DNA of 64,000 bases, taken from assembly GCF_019970065.1 (NCBI RefSeq), contig NZ_JAHXYH010000001.1, positions 248,001-312,000 on the forward strand. The letters are read 5' to 3'. Position numbers and translations under genes: made by a program. Positions 47,779-54,879 of the stretch are shown here, piece after piece (the first letter of the stretch is position 1; each line of letters opens with the position of its first letter). The stretch comes from Chryseobacterium sp. OSA05B. Its GTDB lineage: Bacteria; Bacteroidota; Bacteroidia; Flavobacteriales; Weeksellaceae. Below the pieces are notes generated by a model. It was not told the origin of the DNA. It searched no databases and worked only from the letters and a program-made list of their open reading frames with translations.

Positions 47779-47813
47779 AAAAAAAAGAAATTTCCGGGGA
47801 AATTTCTTTTTTT
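47779..47813 (-). terminator. Terminator between the VWA gene and the barrel gene
   Basis: Long stem AAAAAAGAAATTTCC / GGAAATTTCTTTTTT with a very short loop, T run on both strands. It would reduce readthrough from the sigma/VWA genes into the barrel/macroglobulin genes. Confidence 0.75.
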
Positions 47814-47820
47814 AAATACG

Positions 47821-50106
47821 TTAATTTTTGATCACCTTAAAGGTTTCCCACCGATCTCCGGATCTCAGTCTCAGCAGATAAATACTCTGGGGATAGGAAG
47901 TAATGTCGATTGTGTTTTTACCTTCTTCAAGTTTCTCTTTTCTCATGATGATCTTTCCTGCCAGATCATAAACAAAGAGTTCGTCTATTGCATATCTGGA
48001 CTTTATGTTGATGATTCCTTTGGTAGGATTCGGGAAAATCACAGTCTTGGATTCCGGCTGGTTATTGACTTCTGTTTCAAGTTTTTTGTTCAGGTGGTCA
48101 TTTGAAATTCCATCGTTGCATTCCGGAAGTGTTGCCCGCTGAAGGATCAGTCTTAATAACAGCGCATTCAGTTTTTCTACTTCATAAGAATCAATGGTAG
48201 GTTTTATATGGTCATTTCCGATCCCACTGTCGTTGGTAAGGAAAGTATAGGTTCCATTCGTCAGCAATGCAAAAGTTCTCATCAGGTATTCCGTCTGCTT
48301 ATCTGTATCGCTGGCCGCTAAAGGAATCACGGTAATTCCTTTTTTGGACGCCAGTTTTATCGTCTCATAAAGCTTATTGATATTCTCATCCGAATGGTGC
48401 GGAGGTGCATCAAGAATCAAAAACATGATTTTTGCTGAATTTTCGGTACTCCATTTCAGTTCATCAATGGAAACCTGCATAGCTTCTACCACTGCTTCCG
48501 GAGTATCTCCACCTCCACCGGCATTTTGTTTTTTAATGAAACTGACTAGTTCTTCGGCTTTATCGGAAAAGTCAAATTTGCGGGTCACATAATCGTCACC
48601 CTGATCTCTGTAAAAGACGGATCCGTATCGCACCGTTGTATTTTTAAGATTGCGTTCCACCTTTTTTAAGACATCAAGAAGTTCAGACTGCAGATACGAA
48701 ATTTCGTCTCCCATAGAACCTGTAGCATCCACTATGAATGCAAGATCCAGATTTCGTTTTGTAATGCAGGCTTTATCCAGCATGATCAGATTTTGTCCGT
48801 TCTTAAAATCTCTGATATTGGTACTGATGATCTGCCCTGAACCGTCAGCTAAATAATATTTTCCGGAAACAGGATGACTGTCCTTCATGGGATCAATCCA
48901 TAATTCTGCATTTCCCAGGTTATTGGAAACCGCTTCCCAGATGACCTCTTTTTTATCATTCAGTAATTTTACTTTTTCACCGATTACAGGTTTTCTGTTT
49001 TTATTGACCAATTGAATAGAAACCCTTCTGTCAGGAAAGAACTTCCAGATGTTTTTATATTCGTCAAGAGTAGGAACTGCGATATCTTTCCAATAATCCC
49101 ATTTTGAAAAATCATTGACCTCCCCCGCGGTTAAGAGTCCTGCTTTCGGAAGATCTTTCTCTTCTTCTTTTATACTTTCTTCTGTTTTTTTTGAGGCTTC
49201 TTCTTTCAGTTTTTCCAGTTCGGATTTTGATAACCCCTGAGTCGTCACCAAGATCACTCCATTACTGGCCTTGCTTCCATATAAAGCCGTAGCTTCTATA
49301 CCTTTTATGACCCTCAGTTCTTTGATATTTTTAGGATCCAAGACACTAGACAATGATTTTTCCGAATCAAATACAACTCCATCCACCACAAACAATGCTT
49401 TATCTACGCTCATACTTTTAGCCCCTCTGATCAGTATTTCCGAATGTTTTCCCTTTACTGACAAAACTGATACCCCGGCTACTTTGCCACTTAAAGAAGC
49501 TAGCGCAGAAGGTCTTCCAGCATTAATCTCCCTGGAAGTGACCGTCGTACTTGATGAAGTTACTGAGCTAACCTTTTTTTTCAACCCCATAGAAGCAGTC
49601 ATTACTACTTCTTCTATCCTCGTTTCTCTTAAAGTATCTCTTTTTCCTTGTCCGGAATATTTATCTTCCTCCGGCCTTTCAGGGAGTTCGCAAGAAATGG
49701 TTCTTGGGTTGTCTAAACTTATAGGCGCTACGGGTTCATAAGCAAGTACGGGCTGCACAGGTTTTAGTTCTAGTTCTTTTTCTATATTGGCTTTTACTGT
49801 ACTGTCCACTACATGGATACTATTCTTCTCAAGGCGGTTTCCAGTTCTGTTTTCTACAATTACAGGATTCGGGTTTTCAACAGTTTTATCTTTACTGATA
49901 AAATAAAATGCCCCCAATCCAATGATTAAACTTGCCGCGATTCCATAAGGAAACCATACTGGCAGTATTCTCTTTTTCTCTTCTTTTTCATCTAATTTTT
50001 CTTCAACTTTTGCCCAGACTTTATCAAAACCCGGAAACACCGTCGGTTCTTCTGAAAGCTTAGAAGCATCATTGAATTTTTTATCTATGTCGTGATTGTT
50101 TTCCAT
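47821..50106 (-). CDS. Anti-sigma-like/TonB-plug/VWA fusion with type IX tail
   Basis: 761 residues. Order: cytosolic N-terminus 1-48 (FPGFDKVWAKVEEKLDEKEE, like anti-sigma factors), one membrane helix about 52-70, a linker, TonB plug 162-290 (RIEEVVMTASMG ... ALFVVDGVVF ... EATALYGSKASNGVILVTTQ), a sandwich 355-440, a von Willebrand A domain 453-640 with the MIDAS-like Asp460-Ala-Thr-Gly-Ser464, and a type A sorting tail (about 685-761; VIFPNPTKGIINIKS ... LRLRSGDRWETFKVIKN). Directly behind the ECF sigma gene (10-base gap), so it probably is that sigma factor's antagonist. A fixed inner-membrane helix and an outer-membrane export tail in one chain conflict unless the chain is cut. Confidence 0.82.
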   Translation of the reverse strand: MENNHDIDKKFNDASKLSEEPTVFPGFDKVWAKVEEKLDEKEEKKRILPVWFPYGIAASLIIGLGAFYFISKDKTVENPNPVIVENRTGNRLEKNSIHVVDSTVKANIEKELELKPVQPVLAYEPVAPISLDNPRTISCELPERPEEDKYSGQGKRDTLRETRIEEVVMTASMGLKKKVSSVTSSSTTVTSREINAGRPSALASLSGKVAGVSVLSVKGKHSEILIRGAKSMSVDKALFVVDGVVFDSEKSLSSVLDPKNIKELRVIKGIEATALYGSKASNGVILVTTQGLSKSELEKLKEEASKKTEESIKEEEKDLPKAGLLTAGEVNDFSKWDYWKDIAVPTLDEYKNIWKFFPDRRVSIQLVNKNRKPVIGEKVKLLNDKKEVIWEAVSNNLGNAELWIDPMKDSHPVSGKYYLADGSGQIISTNIRDFKNGQNLIMLDKACITKRNLDLAFIVDATGSMGDEISYLQSELLDVLKKVERNLKNTTVRYGSVFYRDQGDDYVTRKFDFSDKAEELVSFIKKQNAGGGGDTPEAVVEAMQVSIDELKWSTENSAKIMFLILDAPPHHSDENINKLYETIKLASKKGITVIPLAASDTDKQTEYLMRTFALLTNGTYTFLTNDSGIGNDHIKPTIDSYEVEKLNALLLRLILQRATLPECNDGISNDHLNKKLETEVNNQPESKTVIFPNPTKGIINIKSRYAIDELFVYDLAGKIIMRKEKLEEGKNTIDITSYPQSIYLLRLRSGDRWETFKVIKN

Positions 50107-50116
50107 TGCCTAAAAT

Positions 50117-50635
50117 TTAAATGTTCTGATTAACCAAAAGTTCCTGTAGCTTTTTCCTTGCAAAATTGAGCTGAGATTTGGAAGTCCCTTCGCTTATAGA
50201 AAGCATGGACGCAATTTCTTTATGCGGATATCCTTCAATCGCAAACAGATTGAATATCGCTCGGCAGCCTTCGGGAAGAAAGTTCAGCAGGCTCAGAATA
50301 TCTTTCTCAAATGAGATGCTTTCTGATAAGGTTCCGGATGTTTCTGCAAAATTGTCGTCCATAGAAACAAACTGTGCTTTGGTAGCTCTCAATTTCTGAA
50401 GGCATTCATTAACCGCAATTTTTCTGGCCCACCCTTCAAAAGTGTCCACATTCTGGAGCTGGGTGATCTTCGTGAATATTTTGTAGAACGTATCGGCCAA
50501 TACTTCTTCAATGTCTTCATCATTTTTGAGGTAGCGTCTGCAGACTGAGTACAGCTTGCCCGCCATTTTCTCGTAGACCTTCCGCTGTGCACTGCGGCTG
50601 TTACGTTGGCATTCTATTAGTAATTCTCTTTCCAT
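50117..50635 (-). CDS. ECF RNA polymerase sigma factor
   Basis: 172 residues: region 2 (KMAGKLYSVCRRYLKNDEDI, EEVLADTFYKIFTKI, ENV/FEGWARKIAVNECLQ) and region 4 helix-turn-helix (LPEGCRAIFNLFAIEGYPHK, EIASMLSISEGTSKSQLNFA). No region 1 or 3, as in extracytoplasmic-function sigma factors. First gene of the VWA/barrel/macroglobulin cluster, whose promoter it likely recognises in response to the plug or VWA signal. Confidence 0.92.
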   Translation of the reverse strand: MERELLIECQRNSRSAQRKVYEKMAGKLYSVCRRYLKNDEDIEEVLADTFYKIFTKITQLQNVDTFEGWARKIAVNECLQKLRATKAQFVSMDDNFAETSGTLSESISFEKDILSLLNFLPEGCRAIFNLFAIEGYPHKEIASMLSISEGTSKSQLNFARKKLQELLVNQNI

Positions 50636-50855
50636 AGTCAGGCTTTATACTGTTATAGATGCATTAACTTTGAGATAGGTTGGAAACATTTTAAATCTTT
50701 TTTAGTAAAAAGGCAAAATAGTGAATAAACTGATACACAAAGACGTTCGTTTTAATTCTGTTTTTTCAATTTTTTTCGCTTTCAAATTTAACTTTTCCCT
50801 TTGTAACAAATCTTTAATAGGAACGACTATTCATATAAATAATCTTTTTATAGTA

Positions 50856-52058
50856 ATGAAAAATACCAAAATTGCCTCATTACTTTTTGTTTTGTCTGCA
50901 GGAAGTATGATGTTTGCCCAAGATGACTTGATCAACAAATTAAAGAACAATCAATCACAAAATGCTAATTTTCAGTTCACCGCGTTAAAAGACGTAGGAG
51001 CTACTTCAGTAAAAAACCAGGGATCTTCCGGAACATGCTGGAGCTACTCGGGGAATTCTTTCCTTGAATCTGAAATGCAGAGAATGGGTAAAAAACCTGT
51101 AGATCTGGCTGAAATTTTCACGGCAAGAAATTCTTACTACGATAAAGCTAAATTATTTGTCCTAAACGGAGGAGCTATCAGCTGGGGTGACGGAGGCGAA
51201 CTGCATGACGTTATCAATATGTACAAAAAATACGGTGCGGTTCCTCAGGATGTGTATACAGGATTAAAATCCGGGCAGAGCCTTAATAACTTTAAGGAAA
51301 TGCAAGGGAAATTAAAAACAGTTCTGGACAGTCTTGTTCAGGCAAGTTCAAAAGGAAAACTTTCAGATAACTGGATGGATTCCGTAGATTCAATTCTTGA
51401 TGAATATCTTGGAAAAGTGCCTGCCAATTTTACCTATGAAGGAAAAAATTACACGCCTAAAACATTTGCTAAAGAAGTGGTAGGAATCAATCCTGAAGAT
51501 TATATTGAAATTTCTTCATACAAAGATTACCCTTACTATCAGAAATTCGTAGTTCCGATTCCTGATAACTGGAGCCATGATTCTGACTGGAATGTTCCGA
51601 TGAAAGATTTAACATCAATCATCGACAACGCTGTAAACAAAGGATATTCCGTAGGATGGGCTACAGATGTTTCCGAGCCTTATTTCTCATACAAAAACGG
51701 GGTCGCTTACGTTCCTGATGTGGATCTGAACGGGATCACTCCTGAAAACAAGCAGACGCTGTTTACTGAGCCTAAAAAAGATAAAACCATCACTGAAGAT
51801 ATGCGTCAGAAAGCGCTTAACAACCTTTCTACTACCGATGATCACGGTATGCACATCGTAGGATTGGCGAAAGACCAGACCGGAAAAGAATATTATATGG
51901 TTAAAAACTCTTGGGGTGTAACCAATGATTTCGAGGGTTATCTTTATGTAACAAGACCATATGTAGAGTACAAATCAACTGCGATCCTGATCCATAAGAA
52001 TGCGGTTCCGAAAAGCATCCTTAAACAGCTGAAGCCTACTAAAAATATTGGTTTATAA
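50856..52058 (+). CDS. Secreted C1 peptidase, bleomycin-hydrolase type
   Basis: 400 residues from the ATG at 50856, which begins a signal peptide (MKNTKIASLLFVLSAGSMMF, then AQDD); the frame is open 45 codons further up without protein-like sequence. Papain-fold catalytic residues: Gln in VKNQGSSGTCWSYSG with Cys61, His330 in TTDDHGMHIVG, Asn351 in VKNSWG. The order and the DVGATSVKNQG opening fit the bleomycin hydrolase / aminopeptidase C group, but exported. It stands divergent from the sigma gene, upstream of two double-glycine peptides. A role in cutting those peptides is possible but unproven. A strong terminator follows. Confidence 0.88.
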   Translation: MKNTKIASLLFVLSAGSMMFAQDDLINKLKNNQSQNANFQFTALKDVGATSVKNQGSSGTCWSYSGNSFLESEMQRMGKKPVDLAEIFTARNSYYDKAKLFVLNGGAISWGDGGELHDVINMYKKYGAVPQDVYTGLKSGQSLNNFKEMQGKLKTVLDSLVQASSKGKLSDNWMDSVDSILDEYLGKVPANFTYEGKNYTPKTFAKEVVGINPEDYIEISSYKDYPYYQKFVVPIPDNWSHDSDWNVPMKDLTSIIDNAVNKGYSVGWATDVSEPYFSYKNGVAYVPDVDLNGITPENKQTLFTEPKKDKTITEDMRQKALNNLSTTDDHGMHIVGLAKDQTGKEYYMVKNSWGVTNDFEGYLYVTRPYVEYKSTAILIHKNAVPKSILKQLKPTKNIGL

Positions 52059-52113
52059 TAAAAAATCACTGTTACCGTTCACTGCGGTAATTTTAGATAT
52101 TTAAATCTGTTAA

Positions 52114-52149
52114 AACCGCGCTCCAAAAATTTTTGGAGCGCGGTTGTTT
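52114..52149 (+). terminator. Strong terminator behind the C1 peptidase
   Basis: A 32-base perfect palindrome (arms 52114-52129 and 52130-52145, AACCGCGCTCCAAAAA and its complement) followed by a T-rich tail. It separates the peptidase from the peptide genes. Confidence 0.85.
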
Positions 52150-52231
52150 TCATTATGTCATATTTTTTTTAACAAATATTTCGCTGTTTGGTGAAAATAT
52201 TTTACTTTTATTATTCAACAAATTATTACGT

Positions 52232-52390
52232 ATGAAAAATTTAAAAAAATTAGCCAAATCTGATTTGAAAAAAATTCATGGTGGAAATGCACCTGACTGC
52301 CCTGCAGAAACAACACCATGTTATCATGGTCCTAAAAATGGTATTCCAAGCCATTGGACATGTGAGCCGGGGGTAGGATGTCCTAAATAA
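52232..52390 (+). CDS. Double-glycine-leader (bacteriocin-like) peptide 1
   Basis: 52 residues from ATG 52232 (the open frame begins at 52133, but this start gives the known leader). Leader MKNLKKLAKSDLKKIHGG, with the Gly-Gly cut site at 17-18 and Leu/Ile spacing as in PCAT-processed leaders. Core of 34 residues beginning NAPDCPAE has four Cys with spacing 6, 13 and 5, and PKNGIP in the middle. In Chryseobacterium such genes are annotated 'bacteriocin-like protein'. No C39 transporter is in the window. Two disulfides are possible. Function is unknown: antimicrobial or signalling. Confidence 0.8.
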   Translation: MKNLKKLAKSDLKKIHGGNAPDCPAETTPCYHGPKNGIPSHWTCEPGVGCPK

Positions 52391-52486
52391 GACAAAGTTA
52401 GAATGCATCCATTTTTGAAATGCATTCTTTTACTTCCAACCCAAATGAAAATAGTGTACACCTAACAAATCAACAAATTATCACGT

Positions 52487-52648
52487 ATGAAAAATCTAAA
52501 GAAATTAAGAAAATCAGATTTAAAAGAAATTAATGGTGGAAATGCACCGGAATGTCCGGAAGGAACTATTGCCTGCCTTATACCACCTAAAAATGGATTT
52601 CCAGTACGTTGGAGATGCACTCCTGTTACTGAGGAATGTCCTGATTAA
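52487..52648 (+). CDS. Double-glycine-leader (bacteriocin-like) peptide 2
   Basis: 53 residues, short and easy to miss. Leader MKNLKKLRKSDLKEINGG differs from peptide 1 at only four positions; core begins NAPECPEG and has four Cys with spacing 6, 13 and 6 and PKNGFP. Upstream bases 52468-52486 (aacaaat...ttatcacgt) repeat the sequence before peptide 1, so the pair arose by duplication. The cores have diverged more than the leaders, as expected when the leader is read by a shared transporter. A terminator follows. Confidence 0.82.
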   Translation: MKNLKKLRKSDLKEINGGNAPECPEGTIACLIPPKNGFPVRWRCTPVTEECPD

Positions 52649-52659
52649 TACCACAATTA

Positions 52660-52696
52660 AAACCCGCTTCCAGAAATTCTGAAAGCGGGTTTCTTT
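52660..52696 (+). terminator. Terminator behind peptide 2
   Basis: Stem AAACCCGCTT/AAGCGGGTTT (arms near 52660-52669 and 52683-52692) with a T-rich end. Confidence 0.8.
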
Positions 52697-52862
52697 AAAT
52701 AAATAGGTGAAAATTAAATATAAATAAAGAAAATTTGTATTGTTTACCTGTGTATGGTCAATGGTCAATTTTGCTACGCAAGTGAATAATAACCCCCGCC
52801 ATTTCTTTATTAAAATTAAAAATTGACAGCGAAGCGAATTCACGATTCACCATTCACTCCTT

Positions 52863-53924
52863 TTAATACAGTTTCGCCATGCTTTCTGCTGAAAAATCCA
52901 ATAGCTCTTCTGTATTTCCGGTTTTTATTTTTTGAACCCATTTCGGATCCTGTAAAAGAGCACGTCCTACCGCTACAAGATCAAATTCCTGATTGTCCAG
53001 TCTTCTGACCAATTCTGTAAGGTCTGCTTTCTCTGTTCCCTGCCCTGCGAAGGCACTCATGAAATCTCCTTTCAATCCTACAGAACCAACTGTGATTGTT
53101 GGCTGTCCTGTAATTTTTTTAGCCCAACCTGCAAAATTTAAGTCAGAACCTTCAAACTCCGGTTCCCAGAAACGACGTTGTGAACAATGGAAAATGTCTA
53201 CTCCAGCTTCTTTTAACGGTAATAGCCATTCTTCCATTTCTGTTGGATTAGCGGTCAATCTGCTACTGTAATCCTGCTGTTTCCACTGGGAAAGACGAAG
53301 AATAATCGTGAAATCCTCTCCCACTGCAGCCCTGATGGCTTTAACCACATCCACTGCGAAACGGTTTCTTTCTTTGATGGTTTTTCCTCCATACTCATCG
53401 GTTCTGGTATTGGTTACTTCCCAAAAGAACTGATCAATAAGATATCCGTGTGCCCCATGAATTTCAAGACAGTCGAATCCAAGATCTTTTGCGGATTTTG
53501 CAGAAGCTGCGAACTGAGCAATTGTATCCTGAATATCTTCTAAAGTCATGGTAGAGGCTTTTTCCATCGGAGCCAATGGATAATCTTCAGATGATCTGGT
53601 ATCTCCTACGTGCCAGATCTGAGGTCCCATTTTTCCACCATGCTGATGAACAGCATTGATCACGTTTTTCCAGCCTGCCAGTGCTTCATTTCCGTAGAAG
53701 TCCGGGATGTTCTGCATGTTTTTAGAAGCGGTTCTGTTGATCACGGTTCCTTCAGAAAGAATTAATCCAACGTCGGAAGCGGCTCTTCTTGCATAATACT
53801 CGGCGATATTTTGAGTAGGAACTCCATTATCAGACTGTGCTCTGGTCATAGGTGCCATTACGATTCTGTTTTTAAGTTCCAGGTTTTTGTAAACAAATGG
53901 TTTAAATAATGATTCTGTGCTCAT
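52863..53924 (-). CDS. Old yellow enzyme family ene-reductase
   Basis: 353 residues; TIM barrel with MAPMTRAQSDNGVPTQNIAE, FMN and substrate residues in LEIHGAHGYLIDQFFWEV, RTDEYGGKTIKERNRFA and the closing DLVAVGRALLQDP. The His in HGAHGY and the nearby residues are the family's substrate pair. Reduces activated C=C bonds with NAD(P)H. The divergent HxlR-type gene is probably its regulator, the classic arrangement for electrophile-sensing repressors. Confidence 0.93.
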   Translation of the reverse strand: MSTESLFKPFVYKNLELKNRIVMAPMTRAQSDNGVPTQNIAEYYARRAASDVGLILSEGTVINRTASKNMQNIPDFYGNEALAGWKNVINAVHQHGGKMGPQIWHVGDTRSSEDYPLAPMEKASTMTLEDIQDTIAQFAASAKSAKDLGFDCLEIHGAHGYLIDQFFWEVTNTRTDEYGGKTIKERNRFAVDVVKAIRAAVGEDFTIILRLSQWKQQDYSSRLTANPTEMEEWLLPLKEAGVDIFHCSQRRFWEPEFEGSDLNFAGWAKKITGQPTITVGSVGLKGDFMSAFAGQGTEKADLTELVRRLDNQEFDLVAVGRALLQDPKWVQKIKTGNTEELLDFSAESMAKLY

Positions 53925-53948
53925 TTTTAAATGGGTATTTTATAATTG

Positions 53949-54043
53949 TTACACAAAGTAACTAATAATAGTTCGCATTTGTATCTCTTGTCAGAAAAAA
54001 GTGGTAACTTCGCAGTAACTTACATTAGTAACTTAAAAGTAAC
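53949..54043. promoter_or_regulatory. Divergent control region with HxlR-type operators
   Basis: Two inverted TTAC/GTAA pairs: 53949-53961 (TTAC-N5-GTAA) and 54020-54031 (TTAC-N4-GTAA), and GTAAC words starting at 54004, 54015, 54028 and 54039, spaced 11-13 bases, about one helical turn. HxlR/YodB-type proteins bind TAC...GTA inverted repeats. TTTG at 53978-53981 and TAACTTCG at 54005-54012 could be the promoter of the regulator. Confidence 0.6.
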
Positions 54044-54048
54044 AACGT

Positions 54049-54435
54049 ATGGTAAAGAGTGAATTGATGAAATACAGCTGTCCTCTGGGCAAAGCAATGT
54101 CTGCATTAGGAAGCAAATGGAAACCAATTATTGTATTGGTGATTAAGGACCGTAAACTTCGATTTGGAGAACTTGCCGTACGCATTAATGTCATCTCCAG
54201 AAAGGTATTGACCGATCAGTTAAAAGAAATGCAAAATGACGGATTGATCATAAGAGAAGAGTTCAAAGAGCTTCCTCCGAGGGTTGAATATTCGTTGACA
54301 GAAAAAGGGTTGGCATTGTTGCCGATTTTATATTTGTTGGAAGAGTGGGAAGCGAAGTTTGACAATAAGGAGGTGCAGTATGATAAGAATTGTAATGTGC
54401 TTGATAATAAAATGAAAAAAGCTGCTGAAGCTTGA
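54049..54435 (+). CDS. HxlR-family transcriptional regulator
   Basis: 128 residues; winged helix of the HxlR/MarR-like type: MKYSCPLGKAMSALGSKWKP, the recognition part RFGELAVRINVISRKVLTDQ, LKEMQNDGLIIREEFKELPP and the wing VEYSLTEKGLALLPIL. Cys10 stands where redox-sensing relatives (YodB, HypR) have their sensor Cys. Divergent from the OYE gene; it probably represses it until an electrophile reacts with Cys10. Confidence 0.9.
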   Translation: MVKSELMKYSCPLGKAMSALGSKWKPIIVLVIKDRKLRFGELAVRINVISRKVLTDQLKEMQNDGLIIREEFKELPPRVEYSLTEKGLALLPILYLLEEWEAKFDNKEVQYDKNCNVLDNKMKKAAEA

Positions 54436-54444
54436 TTTTACTTT

Positions 54445-54738
54445 TCATTCATTAATCGAAATATTATTCAATTTAACCTGAAGACTTTCTGAATAATTTC
54501 CATTCAGATAAATAACAAATCCTTTTTGTATGATCGCTTTTGAACCTGCTTTAGGAATTGAATCTTTATATTTAAAATAAAAAGTATCATTCTTTAATTT
54601 ATAATTCCCCTCATAAATATCTTTATCTCTCATAATTCCCTGCGAGATAAATTCAAAACTTTTGTCATCGTACATTTTCAAGTAAATCCAACCTAGAGGA
54701 GCTTCTCTATCGGCTGACAAAAACTTCTTTTTTATCAT
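54445..54738 (-). CDS. Short hypothetical protein, lipocalin-like fragment
   Basis: 97 residues without signal peptide, converging with the HxlR gene nine bases away. WIYLKMYDDKSFEFISQGIM and YEGNYKLKNDTFYFKYKD resemble the beta strands of small envelope lipoproteins of this group. Stops occur in frame just upstream of the ATG, so the usual signal part may be lost. Function unknown. Confidence 0.45.
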   Translation of the reverse strand: MIKKKFLSADREAPLGWIYLKMYDDKSFEFISQGIMRDKDIYEGNYKLKNDTFYFKYKDSIPKAGSKAIIQKGFVIYLNGNYSESLQVKLNNISINE

Positions 54739-54830
54739 CTTTACAATTTATCAATACCCATATAAAAAGTAAATATAAAAATCTGAATTTCATCAATTTA
54801 CAATTATGTTGTTTTAATAAAAGTAAACAA

Positions 54831-54860
54831 AAAAACCGCTTCCCAAAAGAAAGCGGTTTC
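54831..54860 (-). terminator. Terminator of the fused E1 gene
   Basis: Arms AAACCGCTT and AAGCGGTTT (54833-54860) with an A run before them on the plus strand, i.e. T run at the end of the minus-strand transcript. Confidence 0.8.
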
Positions 54861-54879
54861 ATTTTATCTAAAATCCCCA

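Noticed and set aside
50721..50855. N-terminal extension of the C1 peptidase
   Set aside because: The internal ATG at 50856 begins a proper signal peptide; the extension is Phe/Asn-rich without family likeness.
52863..53924. CRISPR or tandem array near the OYE control region
   Set aside because: The GTAAC words at 54004-54043 are 5-9 bases long with 11-13 base spacing and no unique spacers; they fit an operator.
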